Counted from the first letter of the stretch, positions 8,339 through 16,690 are shown. The stretch: 24,677 bases of DNA from Candidatus Woesearchaeota archaeon (GCA_016180275.1 JACPBN010000087.1:1-24677), one strand, 5' to 3'. Notes: a model not told the origin generated them from the sequence alone. Numbers and translations are program-made.

Positions 8339-9211
8339 TTATAGTACCCTAAAATCTGCACAAATCCTATAAGTTCTTGGCGCATTCTGCCCGCATTTGA
8401 CTATAGCAAGAATTTTGCATTTCTTTTTCGCAGTTTTGCATGCTTTTTTTATCTTGTCTGCAGAAAGTTCAAACTCATTTTCTTTTTGGAAATCATAGAA
8501 ATGTATTATTGCATCCTTCCTAGTTACTTTTAGCGCGACATCAAGAAAATCTTCTGCGCATTTTGGCAGTGGCACCAGGATCCTGTCAAATTTAAGCTGG
8601 TTTTTAGGGTTATTTTTTTTGTTTTTAGAGATTATTTTCTCAAGCTCTTTTTTTGCATCTCCATGGATTATAACAGTGTTATTGCTCTTGTTCAGTTTCT
8701 GGTTTTCCAGAGCATATTTATGCGCAACAGGATTCAGTTCAATCGCATAGATTTCTTTTGCTTGAGTATTTTTTGATAAGGTAAAAGTGTATGGGCCACA
8801 GCCAGAGAACAGGATAAGGATTCTTTCTCCTCGAAGAACCTGCTTTGCGACCCTTAGACGATCATTTGCAAGCCTTGGTGAGAAATAGACTTTTTCCACA
8901 TCAAGCTTTAACCTTATGTTATTTTCTTTATAGAGTGTCTCTTTTGATTTTTGCCCAGCAAGCCAGATAAGCTTTCTAGTTCTGAATTTGCCTGAATATG
9001 CAGTTCCCTTCTTGAAAACCGAGGAAAGGTTTTTGTGTAGCTGTAATAATGTGTTTCCAATTAATCTCTGTTTTTTAGTAAGTTCTCGAGGAATTTCGAT
9101 AATCGCAATGTTGCCTATTATGTCAAAGCCTCTGATTAAAGAAGGCAGTTCTTTGCTAGTAAGCTTTTCTTTCAGAATTGCTTTCAGATTGTTTTTATTC
9201 TTTTTTTTCAT
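8339..9211 (-). CDS. trm5: tRNA (guanine-37 N1)-methyltransferase, Trm5 family
   Basis: Trm5 methylates G37 next to the anticodon using S-adenosylmethionine, which prevents frameshifting. The protein has 290 residues. Residues 109-124 (YFSPRLANDRLRVAKQ) are the family hallmark before the Rossmann fold. The SAM-binding loop is ILILFSGCGPYTF (131-143), followed by acidic AIELNP (156-161). The motif VPLPK (213-217) stands where many Trm5 proteins have NLPK. The C-terminus KCGQNAPRTYRICADFRVL is typical. It lies 6 nt downstream of the fen stop codon, so the two are probably one transcript. The related wyosine enzyme Taw2 shares the fold, but the length and PRLANDRL block favour Trm5. Confidence 0.87.
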   Translation of the reverse strand: MKKKNKNNLKAILKEKLTSKELPSLIRGFDIIGNIAIIEIPRELTKKQRLIGNTLLQLHKNLSSVFKKGTAYSGKFRTRKLIWLAGQKSKETLYKENNIRLKLDVEKVYFSPRLANDRLRVAKQVLRGERILILFSGCGPYTFTLSKNTQAKEIYAIELNPVAHKYALENQKLNKSNNTVIIHGDAKKELEKIISKNKKNNPKNQLKFDRILVPLPKCAEDFLDVALKVTRKDAIIHFYDFQKENEFELSADKIKKACKTAKKKCKILAIVKCGQNAPRTYRICADFRVL

Positions 9212-9217
9212 TTTATC

Positions 9218-10255
9218 TCATTTAAACCAGGTATTTAACCCTGTCTGCCTGTTTGCATCGCTTATTTTGTTTAATTTTTCTAACTGCGACATCACTCTTT
9301 CAGCAGAGAAATCATGAGCGGTGCAAAGAATGTCAATTATTTTATCTTGATCCAATGCCTGCCATTTTAGGGAGTAATCATCTGTTGTAGGCATGTTCTT
9401 TATAGTGTCAAATACTTCCTGCCAAGGATAAGGAAAATGATTTTCCCAGCCTAATTCTTTAAACATAGTATCAAAATTTGTAATGTATTTTTTTATGTTT
9501 TTTAATGCATGCTTAGGGCCGATACCTGGAATGCCGCCTGGATTAAAGTCTGTGCCAATTAGCACACTAAGTGCAATTAATTGGTCTGGAGTTACTTCCA
9601 ATATAGTCAAAACTTCCTGCAATTCAACAAGCTCTGGATTTATCTGTGTGAATGCTAACTTGTTTGGATTTTTTCTTGAGGTATTAAGAGTCAGATTTTT
9701 TATTAATCTTGTTGCGCCAAACATCAAGCAGTCTGCATCCTGGCTGCCGACTGCAAATGCATGATTATTAGAAACTATTTTTGATGCTTGGGCTTCGCCT
9801 TCGCTAGGTGCTTGTACAACAGGCAATCCTAATGCAGCAATAAGTTTCTTTGCTTCATCTGTCATTTCAGGAGTAAGCCTGCTTGTCCTTGAGGCATACT
9901 TGTGCATAGCTGCTAAATCTTGTTCTGCTTTTGCCTCTTCATATTTTTTCTCTGCCAACTCTTTAAGCTCATGCCTTCTTTCACGCTCTTTTTGCTTTAG
10001 TTTTGGCGCTTTTCCGTCAAATACATAACAGACTTTGATGCCTTGCTGCATTAATCTCGTGGTTCTGTTGAACAATCCAGAGAGATGAGAGGTTACATTT
10101 CCATGAGAGTCCTGGAGCAAGCTTCCATCTCGTTGCCTGATAGATGAAAGAAATTGGTATAAGTTCAGATTGCCGTCTATGACAATGATTTTGTTGGCTA
10201 AGTCTTTCAGCAGGATTTCCTTTGATGGAATGATGTCAAATATTTTTACTCCCAT
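9218..10255 (-). CDS. fen: Flap endonuclease 1 (FEN1)
   Basis: FEN1 removes 5' flaps during Okazaki-fragment maturation and repair. The 345-residue protein begins MGVKIFDI; the conserved Gly2 supports this start. All metal ligands are visible: D27, D80, E152, E154, D173, D175 and D236, the last in IGTDFNPGG before the helix-hairpin-helix (GIPGIGPKHA, 241-250). The C-terminal QTGLNTWF (337-344) is a textbook PIP box for binding the PCNA clamp. It appears complete and is the first gene of a likely fen-trm5 operon. A structured repeat element lies directly upstream, on the other strand. Confidence 0.96.
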   Translation of the reverse strand: MGVKIFDIIPSKEILLKDLANKIIVIDGNLNLYQFLSSIRQRDGSLLQDSHGNVTSHLSGLFNRTTRLMQQGIKVCYVFDGKAPKLKQKERERRHELKELAEKKYEEAKAEQDLAAMHKYASRTSRLTPEMTDEAKKLIAALGLPVVQAPSEGEAQASKIVSNNHAFAVGSQDADCLMFGATRLIKNLTLNTSRKNPNKLAFTQINPELVELQEVLTILEVTPDQLIALSVLIGTDFNPGGIPGIGPKHALKNIKKYITNFDTMFKELGWENHFPYPWQEVFDTIKNMPTTDDYSLKWQALDQDKIIDILCTAHDFSAERVMSQLEKLNKISDANRQTGLNTWFK

Positions 10256-10280
10256 ATATCTTATTAAGGGTGCATAAATA

Positions 10281-10288
10281 ATATAAAA
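10281..10288 (+). promoter_or_regulatory. TATA-like box before structured RNA copy 1
   Basis: ATATAAAA lies 31 nt before the base of the main helix (10312) and about 27 nt before the outer GTATA strand, the usual distance to an archaeal transcription start. The same spacing recurs at the other plus-strand copies. Confidence 0.45.
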
Positions 10289-10307
10289 CTTTTCATTATA
10301 AGGATGG

Positions 10308-10518
10308 GTATAGCAGCTGCCGCCAATTAAGTTGGCACAAATTTAGAAATATAGAGAATGTTGCGACGGGCAATGCAATTTAGTTAATAATCAACTGACA
10401 TTGCACGCAATGCTTTTCCAGTTTCACATTTATTAACTAAGCGTAGAGGAGGAGCAACTAATAATATTATCAAAGCCAGTGCCAACTGCGGCAGCTGCTT
10501 AGTAAATTTTTGTTATGC
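10308..10518 (+). ncRNA. Structured repeat RNA, copy 1 of an unrecognised family
   Basis: This fills most of the 305-bp gap between fen and the 10.6-12.0 kb gene. Outer helix P0 is GTATA/TATGC (10308-10312 with 10514-10518). P1a is GCAGCTGCCGC with GCGGCAGCTGC (10313-10323 with 10488-10498), followed by one C-U mismatch. A 5' bulge AATTAA (10325-10330) follows, then P1b GTTGGCAC/GTGCCAAC (10331-10338 with 10479-10486). P2 is GTTGC/GCAAC (10360-10364 with 10454-10458). An 11-bp inner helix TTAGTTAATAA/TTATTAACTAA joins 10380-10390 to 10430-10440. Conserved loop blocks are GACGGGCAA, CACGCAATG and GTAGAGGAGGA. Both neighbours are on the minus strand, so the assigned strand is antisense to them. 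No open reading frame is evident. I do not recognise the family. Confidence 0.75.
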
Positions 10519-10597
10519 ATGTATCATCATAATCCAAAATGAGGATAAAAGACTGAAGAATTACAGCTTTAGGTAGAATACCTGGTTCTTGAATTCG

Positions 10598-11953
10598 TTA
10601 TCTAGCATGGATTTTGCTTTCTTTGTGAGCTCGCCTGTTGAGAGGAACAATAACGGCAGTTTCTTGAGCTGTGCCTGGGGATTTTGCTTTCTTTGTGAGC
10701 TCGCCTGTTGAGAGGAACAATAACGGCAGTTTCTTGAGCTGTGCCTGGACAAATGCTGCGCTTAAGTCTCCTTCATTGCATTTCTGCTTGTTTTTTGCAG
10801 AACAGAAATACTGCATCTGGCCAACAGGTGTTGAGAGGGTTATGATAAGGTCGAAGTCAGAATTCCTTCTGTTAAGGCTGAATGAATCGATAGTTATCTG
10901 CTTTGAGTCAAAATGTGATTTGATAGATGAAAGAAAGCTGTCATTTAGCTCAATGATCTGCTGCCCGATTGGTTTTAGCTGCATTAATGGTTGCGCTAAA
11001 GCTGAGCTAGGCACTGAAGGAATAGTTTGCTGAACATCTTTCAGACGATTTTCTTGCTTTTTTTCAGGTTTAGTGAGTTGGAATGTTTCAACATTAATGG
11101 GAGCGATTGATTTTTCTTGCTGCTGTTTTTTTGGTCTGCCACGCTTCTTAGGCTCTGTAACTGGATTTTTTATCTCATTATCCTGCTTTATTTCTGTAAT
11201 TTGTGAGTTTATTTTTAGGATTTCTTTTACAGGTTCATGCATTCTTGTTTTTTCCTGTTTTAATCTTTCAAGTTCTTGTTTCTGCTGCAATAATTCATGC
11301 CTTTCTCTTTCAATCTTCAGCATTTCTTCTTCCACGTTCTTTTTTTGATCATCAACCCTTAACTTTTCCTCTTCAGCTCTCTTTCTTTCTTCTTCAACTC
11401 TTTTCTTTTCCTGCTCAATTCTTTGCCTCTCTGTATCTAATCTTGCTTGATGATCTTGGTGCTGTTTATTTGCATCATGTAATAAGTTCATCTTAGACTT
11501 GATCAGATGCTCTGCCTCGTCTTTTGTAAGAAGGTACCATTTCCAGAATGTTTCTTGGCCTGATGGAAGATTAACTGTGAGCTGCACTGCAAAATCCTTT
11601 AAGTTTCTAAGTGCTACCCGGATAAGAGGGGGCTGCTCTATGTCTCTCAAAATTTTGTTTTGCTTCAATGAATCAAAAGCAGCCTTGTCTTTCTCATTCA
11701 AGTATCGGTAAAGCATCTCTAACTTGTCTTTTTGGTCTGGGAGAAAATACACAGGAGAACCGCCAATCTTTGCTGTGCTAACAATCAGCTTTTTGTTCTC
11801 GACAAGTTCAGAGAGATGAGCGCCTGCAAATACAGTGTCTATCTTTAGTTTTTTTGTCAGATCTTTAGGTATGACAGGTCCATGGCTCTTTATGATCGCA
11901 ATTATCTGGTCTTTTATATTTATAGCGAGTGATGTTTGGTTTGTGTTGAACAT
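10598..11953 (-). CDS. Winged-helix/coiled-coil/AT-hook protein with frameshifted C-terminus
   Basis: This 451-residue DNA-associated protein has no assigned function. Residues 12-75 look like a winged helix (KDQIIAIIKSHGPVIPKDLT). A central block includes ETFWKWYLLTKDEAE (134-148). Residues 158-240 are a long charged coiled coil. KKRGRPKK (269-276) is an AT-hook core. The C-terminal domain (about 345-425) has SDFDLIITL and YFCSAKNKQKCNEGDL, a layout that recalls a degenerate PD-(D/E)xK nuclease fold (inference). After residue 425 a perfect 70-bp tandem duplication shifts the frame and adds 26 unrelated residues. Removing one copy gives an intact 440-residue protein ending MLDNEFKNQVFYLKL, with its stop at 10561-10563. 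The duplication is recent or an assembly artefact. Confidence 0.8.
   Translation of the reverse strand: MFNTNQTSLAINIKDQIIAIIKSHGPVIPKDLTKKLKIDTVFAGAHLSELVENKKLIVSTAKIGGSPVYFLPDQKDKLEMLYRYLNEKDKAAFDSLKQNKILRDIEQPPLIRVALRNLKDFAVQLTVNLPSGQETFWKWYLLTKDEAEHLIKSKMNLLHDANKQHQDHQARLDTERQRIEQEKKRVEEERKRAEEEKLRVDDQKKNVEEEMLKIERERHELLQQKQELERLKQEKTRMHEPVKEILKINSQITEIKQDNEIKNPVTEPKKRGRPKKQQQEKSIAPINVETFQLTKPEKKQENRLKDVQQTIPSVPSSALAQPLMQLKPIGQQIIELNDSFLSSIKSHFDSKQITIDSFSLNRRNSDFDLIITLSTPVGQMQYFCSAKNKQKCNEGDLSAAFVQAQLKKLPLLFLSTGELTKKAKSPGTAQETAVIVPLNRRAHKESKIHAR
10609..10748. repeat. Perfect 70-bp tandem duplication
   Basis: Bases 10609-10678 and 10679-10748 appear identical, each running from GGATTTTGC to GTGCCTGG. 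The unit of 70 is not a multiple of three. It lies inside the 3' end of the coiled-coil gene and changes its reading frame. No third or decayed copy is visible. Confidence 0.95.
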
Positions 11954-12045
11954 TGTAGTGTAGAGATGTTGTTTAAAGCCGGTATTTCCTATAGCGTGTA
12001 GAAGGCGGTGTTTTTAATAAAGGTTGTGAAATATTTCAAAGAAGA

Positions 12046-12053
12046 TTTATATA
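12046..12053 (+). promoter_or_regulatory. TATA box of the MFS gene
   Basis: TTTATATA lies 30 nt before ATG 12076, so the transcript is expected to start at or within a few bases of that codon. This argues for leaderless translation from 12076. Confidence 0.55.
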
Positions 12054-12075
12054 GATAAACAAAGGAAGAGTGCCA

Positions 12076-13266
12076 ATGAATAACCTACTTAAGCAAAGGT
12101 TAAAAAGCAATATTTGGAAGTTTTATCTGTTTGAGATATTTGGTGGGATGTTCTTTGCAGTACCTATTATTGTTTTGTTCTGGATGGAGAATGGATTAAG
12201 TTTGACGCAGATCATGATTTTGCAGTCTATATTCAGCGTTTTCCTGATACTTTTTGAGATTCCAACAGGCTATTTTGCAGATATCTATGGAAGGAAGAAA
12301 AGCATGCTTATTTCAGGAGCAGGAATATTTTTTGGGATGTTGACATACAGCCTTGGAGATAACTTTTCAGAGTTTTTGGCAGCTGAATTCTTGTTTGCAA
12401 TAGGATTATCATTTTATTCAGGAACAAGCTCTGCATTCATCTATGACACGCTTAAAGATTTGAAGCAGGAAAATAAGTATAAAAAAATCTGGGGAAATGC
12501 AAAATTCTATGGTTTATTGGCATTGGCTGTGTCAAATGTAATTGGAGGATTTATCGGCAAGATAGACCTAAGGCTTGCTTTGTTCATGTCTCTTCCGTTT
12601 ATGTTCTCATTAATTCCAATAACGATGTCATTTACCGAGCCAAAGAAGCATAAAGCAATATTAGAGAAAGGTCATCTCTCTAGATTAAAAGATACATTAA
12701 GATTTGCGCTGATTGATAACATCAGACTTAGATGGCTTATAGTGTATGCTGCAATAGTTATCGGTTTTAATAATGCAGGACTCTGGCTGTATCAGCCATA
12801 TTTTAAGCTCACAGGAATAGATATTGCATATTTTGGGATAATATTTGCTTCTTTCCAGATAGTTGCTGCATTATCTTCAAGATATGCGCATAAGATTGAG
12901 AGCAGATTAGGGCAAAAAAATTCTTTAGTTATGCTTGCGCTTATTGTAGTCGTCGGTTATTTTTTGACTAGCAAAATAGTGTTTATCTTTAGTTTTGCGT
13001 TCATCTATTTATTTCAGTTTGTTCGAGGATTTTCAGAGCCTGTGCTGTCAGATTATGTGAACAAACTTACGAGATCAGAGATAAGGGCAACCGTTCTGTC
13101 GATAAATAATCTAGTTGAAAGAATAGTTTACGCATCGATAATACCATTCATCGGATGGATTGCTGATGTTTACAGCATAACACAGGCATTGATGATAACT
13201 GGAATAAGCGCTTTGGCGTTTGGAGTTGTTGTGCTTGTTATTTTGCATAAGGATAGAGTGATATAA
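12076..13266 (+). CDS. Major facilitator superfamily (MFS) transporter
   Basis: This 396-residue transporter has about 12 membrane helices. The loop between helices 2 and 3 has GYFADIYGRKKSM, the MFS motif A (G-x3-D-x2-G-R-K/R). A basic central loop (EPKKHKAILEKGHLSRLKD) separates the two six-helix halves. Substrate cannot be told; drug- or sugar-efflux MFS proteins look alike at this level. A GTG six bases upstream (12070) is also in frame. I prefer ATG 12076 because the TATA box predicts transcription beginning near 12072-12076. It is divergent from the coiled-coil gene, and its end nearly meets the LAGLIDADG gene. Confidence 0.87.
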   Translation: MNNLLKQRLKSNIWKFYLFEIFGGMFFAVPIIVLFWMENGLSLTQIMILQSIFSVFLILFEIPTGYFADIYGRKKSMLISGAGIFFGMLTYSLGDNFSEFLAAEFLFAIGLSFYSGTSSAFIYDTLKDLKQENKYKKIWGNAKFYGLLALAVSNVIGGFIGKIDLRLALFMSLPFMFSLIPITMSFTEPKKHKAILEKGHLSRLKDTLRFALIDNIRLRWLIVYAAIVIGFNNAGLWLYQPYFKLTGIDIAYFGIIFASFQIVAALSSRYAHKIESRLGQKNSLVMLALIVVVGYFLTSKIVFIFSFAFIYLFQFVRGFSEPVLSDYVNKLTRSEIRATVLSINNLVERIVYASIIPFIGWIADVYSITQALMITGISALAFGVVVLVILHKDRVI

Positions 13267-13277
13267 AAGATAAAAAG

Positions 13278-14432
13278 TTATACTATCTCCCAGATTATCT
13301 TATTTTTATATCCTTTTCTAACAAGTAAGCCTTCTGCGTGCATTCTTTGTAGATGAGGTTTAATTCCATTAAGAGTAAATAATAACTCATTGGCAAGATC
13401 TATTGTTGGTGAAGGTTTTATTTCTAAAATATTAAATATTGCATTTTCAATATCGTTAGGGTCTCTTGTTCTTTGTTTTCTATGACGTGTCCTAATTGCT
13501 AGTTCTAGTTTTCTAGCTTTTTCTGGATGAGCAAATCCAATTTCTTTTTGAAATAATTCGTAATCTCGAGATAAGACGGACAAAGAAACTTTATCAGTCT
13601 TATTTGGTATTTTATGCACTTGAACTTTACCTGTTTTTATGTTAAGAGAGGTTAGAAGTGATTTTATTCCGTTCATAATATTGAGATTATGGATTGTTAC
13701 CACTAGATTTGCTGAGATTGTTCCTTCATCATCAAATAGTGCTTGTAAGAATACTTGTTTAAATTTTCTGTCTGCTGTAAATATTAATTCTGGAAGTCTG
13801 TTTGGATAAGTAAATCTAACATTAAATAAATGAGAAAGTATATCTGTTACAGTCTTTGTGAAGTTTATAGTTTCTGTGGTATTTGGTTTTCTTTCATATA
13901 TTTTGAAATCACCAAATATTTTCAGATCGTTGCTAAATTGGCCCCTAAGTGTGCTGCAGGTATTGGAATAATAAGGTGTTTTGCCCTTGCCTGCGGAACC
14001 ATCGCCTACCATATGCGCAATAATTCTATATACTGCCCCTGATTCTCGTATAGGCAGTTTTGGATTATAAATACTATGACCTTTTTTTACTTTAAGCTCT
14101 ACCAGATTCTCCTCTATAGAATTGAGAAGAATTTGGTTGAGGAAAGGCTTGCATTTTTTTAGTAATTTTAGTGGGAGATATACAGGATAATATTTTCCTC
14201 TGTCCTTGTCAATTTGTTTGTAATATCTATACACTTCTTGTCTGCCTACTTTAAGAAATTTAGCAAATTCTTTTTGCGAGCCAAAGTAGCCATACATGAT
14301 TCTAAAAAATAATTCATTGTTATTTTTATCTAAGAGTAGATGAATGTTATCTGGTAAATCCCAGATATGGAATTCTCTGATTATATTATTTTGATTAAGA
14401 TTATTTTCTTGATTGATTTTTGTTAAATTCAT
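13278..14432 (-). CDS. Free-standing LAGLIDADG protein with helix-turn-helix domains
   Basis: This 384-residue protein combines DNA-recognition and homing-endonuclease features. Residues 51-72 (GSQKEFAKFLKVGRQEVYRY...) look like a helix-turn-helix. Two LAGLIDADG motifs follow: RIIAHMVGDG (136-145, acid D144) and LQALFDDEG (229-237, acid E236). The C-terminus (about 335-384) looks like a winged helix: a PSPTIDLANELLFTLNG segment, then RMHAEGLLVRKGY. Both motif acids are kept, so nuclease activity is possible. Intein splicing motifs are absent, and it is not inserted in a host gene. The start is supported by GGTGAT 4 nt upstream. Its promoter carries the CACTGGACA motif twice. It may be a homing enzyme, or one recruited as a regulator. 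Confidence 0.8.
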   Translation of the reverse strand: MNLTKINQENNLNQNNIIREFHIWDLPDNIHLLLDKNNNELFFRIMYGYFGSQKEFAKFLKVGRQEVYRYYKQIDKDRGKYYPVYLPLKLLKKCKPFLNQILLNSIEENLVELKVKKGHSIYNPKLPIRESGAVYRIIAHMVGDGSAGKGKTPYYSNTCSTLRGQFSNDLKIFGDFKIYERKPNTTETINFTKTVTDILSHLFNVRFTYPNRLPELIFTADRKFKQVFLQALFDDEGTISANLVVTIHNLNIMNGIKSLLTSLNIKTGKVQVHKIPNKTDKVSLSVLSRDYELFQKEIGFAHPEKARKLELAIRTRHRKQRTRDPNDIENAIFNILEIKPSPTIDLANELLFTLNGIKPHLQRMHAEGLLVRKGYKNKIIWEIV

Positions 14433-14479
14433 TTAAATCACCGAAGAACTCCTCGATACAACTAGGTAAATGATTTTGT

Positions 14480-14530
14480 ATTTATATACTTTCACCATGT
14501 TTGTCCAGTGCCTCATAAGAATGTCCAGTG
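14480..14530 (-). promoter_or_regulatory. Promoter with TATA box and two CACTGGACA sites
   Basis: Read on the minus strand, TATATAAAT (14488-14480) is preceded by 9 bp and then CACTGGACAAACA (14510-14498). A second CACTGGACA (14530-14522) lies 20 bp further upstream, two helical turns away. The same 13-bp motif with the same 9-bp gap stands before the Cas4-like gene. The gene start is 48 bp downstream of the TATA box. Confidence 0.6.
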
Positions 14531-14623
14531 GAAAATCTTAATTTGAGAGTTGATATGATTGAATAGGTGATTTAATTGAATAACAATTAGGAAAATAGAG
14601 AAAGATGAAATAAGTAGAAGAAT

Positions 14624-15181
14624 TTAAGGCCTTATCCATGAAATTTGGTAGTAGGTTACATCGTTCTCATCATCTATAATTCCAATCAGCAATCTTTTTT
14701 TAGTGCTGTGAGCTACCCTGTTTTTGGCAGAGAAGTCATGCCATGTTAAAGTGCTTCCTTCGAGAACCGGAAATACTACCCACTTTGCATGGTCTTCGCC
14801 TGGCTTTATCCCACGGTCATAGACACGAAAATCTGCGCCGAATTTTAATGCTGTCTTGATTATATAGCCACGGTTTCTTATATCCTTGTAAACACAGTAT
14901 TTTGCCCAGAAGTTGTGCTCTTGTTTCTGCGACTTTTTAAGACAGTTTTCAAAAGTTATCTCCTTATTTCTTTGGTCAAGCAGTATTATCTTTTGCTTTT
15001 CAGAAAGATATATAGCTTCAATCAATGAAAGTTGCACTTTGCCAGAGCTTAACAGTATGCCATATCTGCCAGTATTAAAAAGCTCTTTAGCAGCATCTGT
15101 GTTTTCAGTGACTGCTCTGGTTTTCAGCAGATGCGCTTTTACTGGCTCAGGCAATGCTTGTTTTTGCTTTTCTTCTGACAT
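14624..15181 (-). CDS. endA: tRNA-splicing endonuclease EndA
   Basis: EndA cuts introns from precursor tRNAs at bulge-helix-bulge motifs. The 185-residue length fits the single-module form that assembles as a homotetramer. The catalytic triad is present: Y121 in FRVYDRG, H131 in EDHAKWVVFPV and a Lys (K161 or K162) in HSTKKRLLIGIID. The N-terminal half has the expected NTGRYGILLSSGKVQLSLIEA block before the nuclease domain. It is divergent from rnz, with 138 bp between the two starts, pairing two tRNA-maturation nucleases. Confidence 0.95.
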   Translation of the reverse strand: MSEEKQKQALPEPVKAHLLKTRAVTENTDAAKELFNTGRYGILLSSGKVQLSLIEAIYLSEKQKIILLDQRNKEITFENCLKKSQKQEHNFWAKYCVYKDIRNRGYIIKTALKFGADFRVYDRGIKPGEDHAKWVVFPVLEGSTLTWHDFSAKNRVAHSTKKRLLIGIIDDENDVTYYQISWIRP

Positions 15182-15319
15182 ACTTGGCTTAAAATGTGGT
15201 AAATTTAAAAAGCTTTCTTAATTACTTGATGAGAATGGATAGTGAGGATAAAATAGAGGGATAGAAAAATTTAAGGGTAAGTAAGAGTATAGAAGAGATA
15301 TGATAGGATGTGAACAATC

Positions 15320-16219
15320 ATGCAAATAATATTTTTAGGTACCTCTGGCATGGTGCCGACAAAGGAAAGGAATGTTGCAGGAGTTTTTCTTAGTTATAAG
15401 GATGACGGAATCCTGTTTGACTGCGGAGAAGGCACCCAAAGGCAGATGAATATTGCAGGCATAAAGAGAAACGCAGTTACCAAGATACTGATAAGCCATT
15501 GGCACGGAGACCATGTTGCAGGGATCATAGGCTTGATACAGACATTAGGTAATGAGAAAGATGAGATCAATATTGAGCTGTATGGGCCAAAAGACACTAA
15601 GAAATATATGGACCATATATTGCAGTCATGCATATTTGAGCTGAAGATAAATGTGAAGATAATTGAAGTAGAGGCTGAGAAGCCGAAAAAGTTTTTTGAG
15701 AATGAATATTTTATCTTGGAAGCTGCTGAGATGGACCATAGCGTACCTTGCTTAGGGTTTTCTTTTATCGAGAAAGACAGGAGAAATATAAATAAGAATT
15801 TCCTGATGAAAAATGGCATTCCTGAAGGACCGCATCTTAAGAAACTCAGCGCAGGAGAGGATATTGTTTTTAATGGGAAAAATATTTTAGCAAAAGATGC
15901 TGTTAAAGTAGTCCCGGGAAGAAAGATAACATACGTAATGGACACATTATATTGCAGCAATGCAATTGAACTTGCCAGCAATGCAGATTTGTTGATATGT
16001 GAATCTGTGTATTCAAGCAATTTGCAGGATAAAGCAGAGGAATATATGCATATGACAAGTAAAAGCGCAGCAATGATAGCTAATCAGGCTGGAGTAAAAC
16101 AATTAGTGTTAACGCATTTTTCACAGAGGTATAAGAATACGCAGGAGATAGAAGAGGATGCAAGAATGTATTTTGACAATGTATTGTGCGCAGTTGATTT
16201 TATGAAGATAGATTTGTAA
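15320..16219 (+). CDS. rnz: Ribonuclease Z (tRNA 3'-end endonuclease)
   Basis: RNase Z removes the 3' trailer of tRNA precursors. This 299-residue metallo-beta-lactamase protein is the short form. Metal ligands are seen in HWHGDH (60-65), H140 (EMDHSVPCLGF), D208 (YVMDTLYC) and H266 (LTHFSQRY). The family loops FLGTSGMVPTKERN near the start and FDCGEGTQRQ (33-42) are present. The insert around GIPEGPHLKKL belongs to the substrate-binding arm region. The ATG is preceded by GGATGTGA. It is divergent from endA, with hjc following on the same strand. Confidence 0.96.
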   Translation: MQIIFLGTSGMVPTKERNVAGVFLSYKDDGILFDCGEGTQRQMNIAGIKRNAVTKILISHWHGDHVAGIIGLIQTLGNEKDEINIELYGPKDTKKYMDHILQSCIFELKINVKIIEVEAEKPKKFFENEYFILEAAEMDHSVPCLGFSFIEKDRRNINKNFLMKNGIPEGPHLKKLSAGEDIVFNGKNILAKDAVKVVPGRKITYVMDTLYCSNAIELASNADLLICESVYSSNLQDKAEEYMHMTSKSAAMIANQAGVKQLVLTHFSQRYKNTQEIEEDARMYFDNVLCAVDFMKIDL

Positions 16220-16294
16220 GTGATTTATGAGAGATAAAGTAATTAATAGAAAATAATAAGAGTTTATAATAAAATAATTAATGTTGAGGATATT

Positions 16295-16690
16295 ATGTCA
16301 ACCAAGAGCAAAGGAAGTTCTGCAGAAAGAGAAATTATCCATATGTTCTGGAAAACAGATAAATGGGCTGCAGTCAGAATAGCTGGATCCGGAAGCATGA
16401 AATACCCTGCAGTGGATGTAGTTGCAGGAAAGCAAGGAAGAAAGTTAGCGATAGAGTGTAAGAATGTCAGCACAGGAAACTTATTTTTCAGCAAAGAAGA
16501 TTTGCGGCAGATAATTGAATTTGCAACTAAATTCGGGGCAGAGCCATGGGTTGCCATTAAGTTTGACAGGATTGGATGGTATTTTTTTGCAGTAAATGTT
16601 GTAATGGAACTTGGTGTTGGCAAAAGCTTTAATACTGATAATGCGCTAACGTATGGATTATCATTCGAGGAGATAATAAAGGAGAAATAG
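16295..16690 (+). CDS. hjc: Holliday junction resolvase Hjc
   Basis: Hjc cuts four-way DNA junctions in recombination and fork repair. The 131-residue protein has the archaeal resolvase active site: E11/E13 in SSAEREI, D41 in YPAVDVVA, and E54 and K56 in LAIECK. The numbering agrees with the well-studied Sulfolobus enzyme to within one residue. The GSG loop (31-33) before the Asp is also typical. A TATA-like stretch near 16263-16275 and GAGG before the ATG support the start. Its neighbours rnz and tfe are on the same strand. Confidence 0.95.
   Translation: MSTKSKGSSAEREIIHMFWKTDKWAAVRIAGSGSMKYPAVDVVAGKQGRKLAIECKNVSTGNLFFSKEDLRQIIEFATKFGAEPWVAIKFDRIGWYFFAVNVVMELGVGKSFNTDNALTYGLSFEEIIKEK

Noticed and set aside
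10561..10752. A separate 63-residue minus-strand gene
   Set aside because: It is the original C-terminus of the coiled-coil gene, displaced in frame by the 70-bp duplication.
12070..12075. GTG start for the MFS transporter
   Set aside because: The TATA box spacing places the transcript start near the ATG at 12076, favouring leaderless translation from there.
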